Origin: Apodemus sylvaticus
Lineage: Eukaryota; Chordata; Mammalia; Rodentia; Muridae
Direction: 5' to 3'
Assembly (NCBI RefSeq): GCF_947179515.1
Contig: NC_067495.1
Coordinates: 63,014,127-63,078,126 of the forward strand
Length of the DNA: 64,000 bases
How positions within the stretch are numbered: position 1 is the first letter of the stretch; each line of letters begins with the position of its first letter. A model generated the notes under the pieces. It had not been told where the DNA came from. It saw only the letters and a program-made list of their open reading frames with translations, and did no database searches. The translations under genes were made by a program, and so were the position numbers. This document shows, piece by piece, positions 44,811-54,960 of the stretch.

Positions 44811-44939
44811 GGCTTCAGGAACTTTTACTTTGTAGCCATGGAACTCACTATGTAGATCAGGCTGGCCTGAACTGTCAAAGACCCACCTGTTTCTGCCTCC
44901 TGGGGCTGGCACTAAAGGTGTACACTGTTGTTCCCAGCT
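44811..44939 (-). repeat. B1 SINE, diverged
   Basis: A complement with CATGGAACTCACTATGTAG and ATCAGGCTGGCCTG. A weaker B1-like remnant lies at 45200-45290. Confidence 0.8.
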
Positions 44940-45299
44940 TCATTGTGACACACTCACATGTGAATAGAATGGACTGGGATTGCATTCACACTCATTGCCC
45001 TTTTCTGCTCCCTCCCGCAACGAATGAGTTCTGAAGACAGTATCATAGCAGGTTGGAGGAGTGCCAGAGTGACCCTGGAAGCCCTGGACATTCAATGGTT
45101 CCTCAGAGAAATAGGAAAGTGAATTTAGGATTGTTTCTCCAACTGCTGCCAGATGAGCAGTCCCTCAGGAATGTGCTCTATCTATCTAACACCTCTTTCA
45201 CTTTGAGGCAGGGTCAAACTGCAGTTCCTCCCACTTCAGCCCTCCCCCCCCCTGCTGGGATGCCCTGCAGGCACCACCACATCCAGAGCTCCACTTAAC

Positions 45300-46100
45300 C
45301 TCTCTACCAATAGCCGTCTAGTATTTTTCTGTATCTCCGTTCACTTTTAAAACTTTAATAGCTATTTTGGTGTTATCTATTCAAAGGGGCAACAAAAGTA
45401 TAAAAACAGAAACAGACTTGCTGTGTGTATTACATCTTAGGCATACATTAAAAGATGATGACAAAAAATGTCTTGGCGCTCATCCCTCCTATAGAGGAGC
45501 ACAAGGCACCTGGGAGAAATCCTATAGATGCTTCCAGGGGAGTTGCTATCCAGGCTGTTGTGCAGCCACTGGGAATCTCCTAGCCTTACCCACAGCTCCC
45601 TCAGGCCACTGTGGACCACTGCTCTGTGATCAGTTTCAGGGTCACAGAGAGAAAAACAAGGCACATTTCTTGCCTTTTAGAAGCTCTGGTGCAGTGAGGA
45701 AGACGTGTGAAGACAACACATGTGGGTAGGACATCCACGCAGCTGGGCTACCCAATACCTGTAGCTATAGTGCTAAGGGTAGAAAGGGCACAGAAGGCTT
45801 CATAGCACGTGGCATCTTGAAGGGGAAACGGTTGCAGGCATCAGGGATATAGTACTAAGTATAAAGACAGCCACAAGGGTTTTGTGACCAGAAGTCAGGA
45901 TGAGGGGCAGGGAGGACTGAGGTAGCTGGGATTTTGGGGGCAAGAGGGGACCTTGTATGATATAGAATGAGCGCTCTAATAGCTGACTCTCTAAGGGTCC
46001 CCCTTTTAACTGGGGGCAATGGCAGTCTAACCGTTCTTTTAAAAAAATAAAAGAAAATTATTTATTACTGCTGTCATCTCTCCAGACCTCTTCTGATACA
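45300..46100. other. Unique Hdac8 intronic sequence
   Basis: No repeat or exon is recognised. Confidence 0.5.
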
Positions 46101-46114
46101 CCATCTCTCTCAGC

Positions 46115-46218
46115 CCAAGCTGCCCTGGACTACAGAGTATTGAGACTGGCCTTGAATTTGCGTAATCTTCTTGTCTCAGCCTCCTGAGTGCTGGGATGAG
46201 AGCCACCACACCTGGCTC
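46115..46218 (-). repeat. B1-type SINE
   Basis: A complement with GTCTCAGCCTCCTGAGTGC and ACCACACCTGGCTC. Confidence 0.7.
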
Positions 46219-46249
46219 AGTCCAAAGGAATTCTCTCCAGCCCTGGGCA

Positions 46250-46560
46250 TGTTGCTGACATAGATGGCTGATTTAATTTTTAGCTGGCGATTGCCAACTG
46301 TATTGCTTGCTTCAGAATGTCAATCTTTGCCGTCTTCAAAAAGCCTTTCAGTGACAATTCTGAAGAGCCTCTAATTAACATTTATCTTCCTCTCACCTGA
46401 ATTAGAACCTGGGGTTGTGGATTAACCCCACCAGGCTTCTGGCACTTCCAGGCTATCAGCACTTAAAACACATTACCCCGTGACTTAGGGTGCTCTGCTC
46501 AGCTTCCAAGGCACCGCTGCAGGCTCAAATGGAATCGAAGCAATTTCTAAAATAGCCTAT
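46250..46560. promoter_or_regulatory. Candidate conserved non-coding block (intronic)
   Basis: Repeat-free, balanced-composition sequence with homeobox-type ATTAAC/TAATTAAC words and no microsatellite. It lacks coding potential. The regulatory call is an impression and needs alignment. Confidence 0.25.
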
Positions 46561-48169
46561 GATTCATTTTTTCTCCCCCCTCGGTGCCTAAATCTGCTGG
46601 CTCCTTGTGGAGGGATAGGCATAAGTAAGTGTAGAGGTGACATCACAGGAGTGGGCTGTGTGCCCGCCGGGCAGCCAGTGGAGCTGGCCGCAGCGGTTGG
46701 CGATCTTTTGGGTTGGGTGATCGCCTCCAGGCATTTGGGAGTCACAGCTCTCAGGTTCTTTTTGTCAATGTTCCTGCTCCACATTGCTTTTTCAGACAAA
46801 AATTCTGTGCTGGGAAACCAAGGATAATGGGAATAGCAGAGGCAGGGAGGATAATTCAGTTTTACATCTGTATAATGCTTTAGAGTTTCAAAATGATTTG
46901 CTCCACCCAAACACCAGTGGGAAATGGAAGCTGAGAACTTCAGCTTGAACTAGAGACAAACTCTTGTTGTTTTGTACAAAATATTAATATCTACTATTCA
47001 TTTCAAGGCATATTTCAGTTGGGCCTTGCATGTCACTAGAAGGTCTGAGACTGCCCTCACCATCTTGGTGCTTCTTAGAAGATGGATTCAAGGGGACAAA
47101 AATGGTCTGGCAGACACAGTTTCTTATCTGTGCCATCCCAAGGAGCCAGCAAGTAGTGCCAGTCTCAGCATTGCCAGCTCTTTTTGTACACCCTGCTTTA
47201 CAGTCCCAGCGGTCCCAAAACCTTTACTACAGCCAAAGGCAAGGCCACAACTATGGAGCCCTGAAGATAGGGTGTGTCATGAACATCTGGAAGTCCCACC
47301 TACTGCCAGAGTAGCTCAAAGGCCTCTATTAAGGAAAATCCTCCATTCAGGTCCCATTAGCCAGTGCTGTGGACCTTGAAGGGAAGGGCCACTGAGCTAT
47401 GAACAGCTGAGGAGTGGGGTGGAGGGATTCTTTTCTTGGAGGAGCCATAAAAATAGTTTCCAAGCAGTCTCATGTTTACTCTGTGATCTTCTAGCACCTG
47501 GTTCCAGCATGACTTGCTGTCCCTGATGCTCTACTGTCAGATTCAACATGAGAAGTCTTACCTCCAATCTCGCTTTCCAGCCTTGGTCTTTGCCTAGCAT
47601 CAGAGACACCGAACTGGATGCCAAAGGGGTGGCAATAGTCTTGCCTGGTCCTCTCAATTTTAGATTATAGTTCAGTGTCACTATTTTTGGGGGGAGGGGG
47701 AGAATGGAGCAAGCCACATAGTCTCAGCAGTACTACAAGAGTGGCAGGTGTTCCCGCTGTTGTGTTCATAGCTGCCACCACTGCCGTCACCATCAACCGA
47801 TGAAGTTACAGGATCCAGGGCAAGCTCACAGATGTGGTCAGTGTCATCTTTGTTAACCAGGATGCTTATACTCAGGCAATTTTTTTCTGATGGAGATCTC
47901 AGTGGAATATAAAAGTTACCACTTTGATGGCTGAATCAGTAAACTGTATGTGGCAAGTGACCAGCAGATTAGGCAGCTGCTGGTCACCATCTCCAAATGA
48001 GGCTTTCTAGAACTTGTCCTGCTTGTAGTGCGCGCGCGTACATGCGCACATTCCTGTGTATTGTGTAGCGGCGGTGGCATGTGCCCACGTGAGCATGCGC
48101 AGCGCACACATGCGAGAGAGTGGATTAAGGATCACCACCTTAGTCTGTTTTAGAGGTGTGAATAAAAAC
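46561..48169. other. Unique Hdac8 intronic sequence
   Basis: No SINE is recognised. A GC-rich alternating purine-pyrimidine patch lies at about 48029-48118. A stretch at 47750-48020 has a faint protein-like look but no clean frame. Confidence 0.45.
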
Positions 48170-48600
48170 CTTGGCTTGGGACGGCTTCCTCTCTGGTTGA
48201 CTGATTTTTCAATTGATTTGTATTTATTAGCTAATGAAATTAAAGCTGTAAAAATGATAACAGAAACACAATAAATCTCTCCCACAACTGGCTGTTTCTG
48301 TGTCACCATGGTGCATTCCTCACTTTGATTACTTCAAAGTCTATTATTTTGTTCTCAATTATTCTGTTTTTCTGGCACTGGAGAAAATCAATTTGTTTTA
48401 TTTTCTCTTATTCATGCACTCAATTATGCTCTTCGGGCACATTTAATCACTTTGGTGTTTTCATTTTACGGCCGTCTCTAGGCACTTCAGCGGCTTTGCT
48501 GCCAACAGGCAAGCAGGACTAATTTGCATGTCACAATAGACTTGAAATTCTAACTCAATTTAGAAATCTTTATGAAATCCCCCCTCCAAAATAATGCTTG
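48170..48600. promoter_or_regulatory. Candidate conserved non-coding block (intronic, AT-rich)
   Basis: Repeat-free AT-rich sequence rich in homeodomain and octamer-like words (GGACTAATTTGCATGTCAC, TATTAGCTAATGAAATTAAA). It contains a small CpG cluster, TTTACGGCCGTC. The enhancer call is inference. Confidence 0.3.
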
Positions 48601-49389
48601 GATCTGTAAAGGGGCAGAAGGGCGTGGGCAAAGGAGGGGCCATGAACACACTTCCCTTTCTTGAAAGGTTGGGACATTTTGGTGACTGTGGTGTGGGAAT
48701 GTCACCATCTAGGTAAAGTGGAGGTGTGTGTGTGTGTGTGTGTTAGTGGCCTGCTTCCTTTGCAATCAAAGACCCTCAGTGCTGCTGCTGGACTCTACAG
48801 AGCTCCCAACCTCAGATGGTTAAAGAGTCTCTGTGTAGCCCAAAAGGCATCAACAGTTTAGACATTCCAGAACCCTGAGACACTTACCTTATTTCCCCTA
48901 ATAATTGCCTACCTTCCTCTTACCCTCAATCATTTTCACACTAAGAGCTGAAGGAAGATGAGTGAGGTACCATTGCTTTAGGCATGGTGAGGAAAACAAA
49001 CAGAGAATGTTTAAACATATTGGGGCTGCCGGCTGCTCTTGGAAATTTTTTCATTTGTTTTGTGCAATAATCAGCTTCGCCAGGCAGAAGAAAAAAAAGA
49101 TGTGTATTTCCTCATCTAAGTTTGAGTGCAATCTTCACCTTCCCAGGTGGAATCCTAACCCCTGCCCCCCCCCCACACTTTCCACTTATGTGGCCTTTAC
49201 AAAGCTATTAACCCCTGAAAGCCTTGCTTTCGTAGCCTATTAAAGGGAACTAATAAATACTTCAGTTGTGCATCCTAAAAACTTCAATACTTCTAAGAGT
49301 TTTACCATATTTACCCACAGAAACCTTTCTTATGTAAACTTATTTTTAAACAGTTCATCATAAGCAACAATATTTGTGCAATTCTAAAG
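48601..49389. other. Unique Hdac8 intronic sequence
   Basis: A short TG run at 48725-48742; otherwise nothing recognised. Confidence 0.45.
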
Positions 49390-49585
49390 TTTGAAGCTGG
49401 TGAGATGGCTCAATAAGACAACCTGATTTTGATCTCCAGGACCCATAATGATGGGAAGAGAGAACTGATTCCCTAAAGTTGTCCTTGGAACTACATATAT
49501 GCACTGTGATACGTGTGTGTGTGTGTGTGTGTGCGCGCGCGCGCATGCGCGCGCACAATTAAATAAAACATAAAAGTTTTTTCTT
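49390..49585 (+). repeat. B3-type SINE ending in (TG)n(CG)n
   Basis: GAAGCTGGTGAGATGGCTC head, GATCTCCAGGACCCATAATG, a TG run at 49514-49532, then GCGCGCGCGCATGCGCGCGC. Bases 49586-50120 are AT-rich with no feature recognised. Confidence 0.8.
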
Positions 49586-50120
49586 GAAAGTTTCATGTGG
49601 CATGTGTACTTCTAATATACATTAAAACACACACACAATAGACACAGTAAAACCATTTCTTCCATGGGTCTTTAACCATGCTTTGTCTTTCTTCTAGAAT
49701 AGTCTTTACCTGGTTCTTGTAAAACTTCACTCACTTTATTAAAACTTGCAGATTCTCAAACATTATTTCCTTAGGAAGACTTTTTACTGACTACTGTCTA
49801 AAATGGTACTCTTTTGAATGAATCAGTAATCAGCACTAAGTATTTGTTTATTTGTTCATAGCTTATCTGTTTCAATAAACTACAAGTTCTAGGATAGGCA
49901 AAGAATTTTTCCTAGCCCATATCTCTAGTGCCTAGGGCAGCTTTTGGCACAGATTAACACCTAATATATATTTACTGATAAATGAAAGGTTGAAATAGAA
50001 AATTAGTGTAGCAATATCCTGCTCCTCTTTCACTTCTATTGAATACCAAGTAGACCCACCCACTGCTACATCAGTAGAGGTCCTATGGGTAACAGTTAAA
50101 AAAAAAGACCTACCATAAAG

Positions 50121-50545
50121 TTAAATGTGGTGGTGCAGGTATGTCTGTAATCCTAAGAACTGAAGAGGCAGAGGCAGAGGCGAAAAGTTGTGAGTTTGAG
50201 GCCAGCCTGGGCTACACAGGGAGGCACTGTCTAAAAAAGCGCACCACTTCCATCCCTGCCAAAGTGTACTACCAATGGAGGTCTAATGGGAGCATGAGTT
50301 TGTACTCCTGCTAAGCAGCAATGAGCTGCTTCCCTTTTGTTCTTAAATTACCAATGCCGTTGTCCCACTATGGAGCCCAGATGTTTTATTTTTAGGGAAA
50401 TAGACCTAAACATATTTCAGTAGAAGCTATGCTTTGGTGGCACAGGGCTGTAATCCTAGTACTGGTGCAGGTTGAGGCAGGGACTGTAAAATCAAGGCCT
50501 GCTAGGGCTACATAGGAAGTTCAAGATTAGCTTGGGCAATTTAAC
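50121..50545 (+). repeat. Two B1 SINEs
   Basis: A B1 at 50121-50240 (GAGGCCAGCCTGGGCTAC) and a diverged B1 at 50428-50545 (GTGGCACAGGGCTGTAATCC). Confidence 0.78.
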
Positions 50546-50556
50546 ATGGCCCTGTG

Positions 50557-51025
50557 ATGGTCATTCTTGGTTATTGACTTGACTATACCTGGAATTAACT
50601 AAAAGTCAAATGACTGAACACACCTGTTAGGAATTTTTTTTAATTACATCTTTTGAAATGTGAAGACCCCCTTCTAATGTGGATCTTTTGAGGTGGGAAG
50701 ATACACCTTTAATCCAGGTATTTTGAGGTAAGAAGATCCACCATTAATCTGGATCACACCTTCTGCTGGCAGCCTATATAAATGATAGAGAAGACAGAAG
50801 CTTTGCCTGCTTGGACTGAACTGTTAGACTGTTTGACTTTCCATTGGTAGACAGCCATTGTTGCACTAGTTGGACCATAGCCTCTAAGCCATTCTAATAA
50901 TCCCTTTACTATAGACATAATGTGGGTATATACATTAATTTATATGTTATATAATACATATTATATAATTATGTATATATAATCATTCTATAAGTTCTGT
51001 TCCTCTAGGGAACTCTAATACAGAT
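50557..51025 (+). mobile_element. Rodent non-autonomous repeat (URR/MER-like, family unsure)
   Basis: It starts TGTGATGGTCATTCTTGG and shows repeated units of the type AAGATACACCTTTAATCC. It continues with GCTGGCAGCCTATATAAATG and TTTGACTTTCCATTGGTAG, and ends GGGAACTCTAATACAG. An AT-rich expansion lies at 50930-50985. Confidence 0.65.
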
Positions 51026-51051
51026 CCTATTTTTAAAAAAAGTGAAAAGAA

Positions 51052-51125
51052 AGTCTGGAGCTATAGCTCACTCAGTGGTAGATCAATTGCATAACATGAA
51101 GCCTTAGCTTCAGCCTTTAGTGCCA
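51052..51125 (+). repeat. ID-type SINE
   Basis: GTCTGGAGCTATAGCTCAC, then CAGTGGTAGATCAATTGC match a tRNA-derived ID body. Confidence 0.75.
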
Positions 51126-51159
51126 TATAAAATAATTAATGGCCTCCTTTTCATTTTTA

Positions 51160-51199
51160 GAAGGTTTTCTTTTGCTTCTTTTAACATTTCCTTATACAT

Positions 51200-51239
<40 letters not shown>

Positions 51240-51541
51240 TGAGAGAGAGAGAGAGAGAGGGGGGGGGGGAGAGCAGGGGGGGGAGAGAGAGAAAGTGTGT
51301 GTGTGTAGGCCAGAGGACAACTTTCAGGAGTCAACGATTCTCCTTCTACAATGTGGAATCTGGGGAATTAAACTCAAATTATCAGGCTTGGTGGCAAAGC
51401 CATCTTGATGCCCATCCTCCACCCCCTGCCTTTTTTTTTTTTTAAATACTGAGAGTTTCACTAAGCTATCTAGGCAAGCCTCAAACCAGGAATCCTGCTT
51501 TAGTGTCTGGGCTTACAAGGGTGAGCCACCATGGTTGGCTC
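51160..51541 (-). repeat. B3-like SINE with (TG)n(GA)n, followed by B1 complement
   Basis: TG at 51201-51219, GA/G-rich at 51219-51300. GGCCAGAGGACAACTTTCAG runs to about 51420. A B1 complement lies at 51442-51541. Confidence 0.7.
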
Positions 51542-51564
51542 AGATTTTCTTCTTCTTTATTTTT

Positions 51565-53260
51565 TTTTTCTGATTCAAGTGACTGATTAGAGTTATATTT
51601 TTTAACTTAATTTTGTTTCCACATGTTAGTATAGAGAATATAATTGATTTTAAGCATTTTTAATAACCTTGTTGGACATTTTTTCTGTTAATTTCCGTGG
51701 TAGGACTTGTTATTGCAACTAAGCTTCATGCGTACTGGACAGGCGCTCTGCCATGGGGTTTTATTCCTAGCTCTTGAACTAATTTTTTAGTTCTATTTTT
51801 TATATAAATTCCTTTAGATTTTTGGCATAAAAATAATTCATAACAAAATAGAGGCAATGTTTTTTTCCCTTTCTGATCTCTCTATTTTTAAGTTCCTTTT
51901 CTTGCCTTATTGCATTGGCTAGGAATGCCAGTACTATCTTGAATAAGAGTGGCAAGATTAGATATCCTTGTCTTGCTCTAGAACTTAGAAGGGAAAGCAT
52001 CTATTTCATCATTCAGTATCACATAGCAGTACATTTTTTTTTTTGTAGATGCAAGTTTTGTTTGTTTTTGTTCTCTTTTTTAAACATTTTCTTCTGTCAG
52101 GTAGAGGCAGAGAGATACAGTGGTATTAATGCCTGTAATCTAAATGCTCATGAGAAGCATTATGATTACCACAAATTCCAGGTCAGTCTAAACTGTAGGA
52201 AGAGTTCTAGGGCAGCCAAGACTACATGGCAAGAACCTGTTTTGGGCTGGAGAGAAGGCTCAGTGTGGAAAAGCACTTACAACTTATGAGAACTCCAATT
52301 CAGATTCCTGGAATCTGCACACTATACATCTGTGATCTTAGGACCCCTACTGTGAGATGGGAAATAGAGACACAATTCCTGGAAACTCAAAGGCCAGATA
52401 GACTGGCATAGGTGGAAGTGCACACCAGGAACCCTCTCTCAAACAAGAAGGAAGGCTAGGACTACTCAAGGCGTCCCCTGACCTCCATATGTATACTGCT
52501 GCATATGTGCCTGTCGTCACATACATAACCATGTACACAAGACTCCGTCTATGTGTGTGTGTGAGAGAGACAAAGCACTTTCCATAAAGAGCACAAACAA
52601 CAACAGTGGCAACAGCAAACATTTTCTATTCTATTTTATGTAAGAGATAATATAAATTTGATGCTAATTATTTCAGTAGAATTAGAATTCTCTAGTGAAG
52701 CTATCTGGGCCTTGAGTTTTCTTTTGCAAGAGGTTTGTAATTTCTATGTTGATGCTATTATGATTAGAAAAGATATTCTGTATAATCTCAGTTATTTTCA
52801 ATTCTTTGAAATTAGTTTTATGGATCAGTATTGTTCCTATCTTGGTATATGTTCCTTTAGAACTTAAAAAATATGTATTGTATTGTTGTTTGGAATAACC
52901 TATAAATGTCAGTTTGAGCCTATTAATGGATAGCACTGCTGAGTTCTTCTGCACCCTGGCTCTTTTCTGTCTGCTAAACTGGTTGATGAGAAGGGAATGC
53001 TGAAGTCTCTAACTCTGATCATGGATTTTCTTTATTTTCTTTTCTGAAATGTGGGTTGAACCAAGACCTTACATGGGCTAGGCAAGCACTTGGCTGCTGG
53101 GCTATCTGCCCAGCCTTAATGACAGATCTTCTATTTCCTTTTCTTCATGTATTTCAAGACACTGATGTGTGAGGCATACACATTTTTTGGATTGCTGTAT
53201 CTTTGTAGAGTGATACTTTTATTACATGTTAAATATGTTAATGAAGAAACTAAAAATCTA
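51565..53260 (-). repeat. L1 ORF2 remnant, interrupted by SINEs
   Basis: L1 complement at 51565-52095 (CCAGTACTATCTTGAATAAG, GATATCCTTGTCTTGCTC), 52620-53040 and 53115-53260. Frames are broken by stops. A B1/B3-type composite occupies 52100-52530 and an ID-like complement 53043-53115. Confidence 0.75.
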
Positions 53261-53261
53261 G

Positions 53262-53450
53262 TTGTGTATTGTAGCTTAAGCCTGTAATCCCAGGTATGTG
53301 GGAGACTGAGGCAGGGGGATTGAAGCTTAAGACCTGCTTGGACAACCTAGCAAGAATCTGTCTCAAAATAAAAGTGAAAATGGCTGAAAATGTAGCTCGT
53401 GGGTATAGTGGTTGCTCTAGCACACATAAAGCCCTAGTAAAATTAACAAC
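53262..53450 (+). repeat. B1/ID composite (B4-type) SINE
   Basis: AAGCCTGTAATCCCAGGTATG, then GGCTGAAAATGTAGCTCGTG. Confidence 0.65.
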
Positions 53451-53479
53451 AACAACATCAATAGTATTTAAATCTAAAA

Positions 53480-54350
53480 GTTGAATATTGCCATATTTAT
53501 AGGCTGGAAGACTCAGTATAATAAAGATAACAATTATATCCAAAACAAGTATAGGCTTAACACAAGTCCTTTCTAAATTACATCAAAATTACTTTATAGT
53601 ACTAGACAACGCTATTCTAAAGTTCATATGGAAAGACAAAGAAGCTGTTCAGTTTAATTTTGTTTTACATGTATTTATCTAGTATGCGTATTCATGTGTA
53701 TGTTTGTGTGCATGTAGGTCAGAGAATTACTTGAAGAATGGGTCCTCCCTTTGTACCACGAGACCACATGGGTCACAGGGATTGAACTTAGGTCATTAGG
53801 CTTAGTGGCAAGAATCTTAACCTGCTGAAACACTTGAGCAGCCCTAACTAACTTCTTTTTTGAGACAGGGTCTTACTCTGTAGCACATGGCTGGCACTGT
53901 ATTGTCAATACTCCTGCCTCAGCCTCACGAATGCTGGGATTTCAGCATCCTTTACCTAAAATGATTTTGAAAAAAGTAAACTATGAGGAATCATTCTCAT
54001 TCTAGGATTTATTATATAGCCACGGTACTAATGACCATGAAGGAATGGACAGATTTATAGATCAGTGGAGCAGAAGACAAAACCTAGAGAGACTGAAAGA
54101 GTTACCTTAGAATGTATGGGCATGTGGAAAAGGAAACATTTGGACTTTCTGCCCTTTTGTAGGACAAAAGAGGGTTTATATTTTCAACAAAGTATTATCT
54201 AAATTTCAAGATAAATGGAATACCCTAGTATCGCTAAGGTATCTAGAGGAAATGGCACCTGAAACTTTTAAAATACTCACTCCAAATCCATTTTTGAAAT
54301 GGTCTGTAGGTCTGGTGGTCATATTTATGATGTATAAGTGTAAAATAAGA
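53480..54350 (+). repeat. L1 ORF2 remnant in the opposite orientation, with B3 and B1 insertions
   Basis: Sense L1 text: TCTAAAGTTCATATGGAAAG at 53617-53636 and TAGATCAGTGGAGCAGAAG at 54058. A B3-like complement (53655-53845) and a B1 complement (53858-53950) interrupt it. Confidence 0.7.
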
Positions 54351-54359
54351 TTTAAAACT

Positions 54360-54960
54360 AAGGATTAAAGCTTAGGTCTTTTCGCTAGGCTCTATAGCTG
54401 CTCTACTATTGAGCTACAACATTAGTTCTTACTGACTTTTTCTTTAAACAAAAAACATACATTAGTTTTTTTTCTGTGAAACAATATATATTCATGCTAG
54501 AAACTTTAAAAAATATATAAAAGAGGAAAGAAAAATTACTCATAATTTTAATATAGATGACAACTGTTAAAGTACTTTGGCAAAGTATTATTGAAGATAG
54601 ATGGATATGGTGGCACTTGCCTACAATCCTAGCTTTGGAGAGGCTGAGGCAGGAGGATCATGAGTTTGAGGTTAGCCAGGGCTATGCAGTGAAACACTGC
54701 CTCAAACAACCATTATCACAGAAGATACCACTGCTATCATTTCTTTTGAATGTTTTTCTGTGCATAGCCACATATTCACACATATATACATTTAGAAAAT
54801 TGAGAGTTGATGGCATTAAACCATTTTGTGATTTTTTTTTTTACTTATCATATAATACTTGTCTCACCCGAGTATTTCCAAAAATCTTTGTAGTTGGCTG
54901 CAACAAATTTTTTCATATAAAAATACTAGATGGAATTATCATTATGTCTTAAACCCAGTA
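54360..54960. repeat. ID complement, B1 (+) and ancient LINE-like tail
   Basis: ID-like complement at 54360-54440 and B1/PB1 at 54600-54708. The remainder resembles an old L1 3' end, with uncertain family. Confidence 0.45.

Noticed and set aside
47750..48020. Possible decayed processed pseudogene (plus-strand peptides such as KLTDVVSVIFVNQD and YVASDQQIRQLLVTISK)
   Set aside because: The pieces lie in different frames with stops. I could not match them to a named protein, and no poly(A) tail or target duplication was seen. A translated search would decide.
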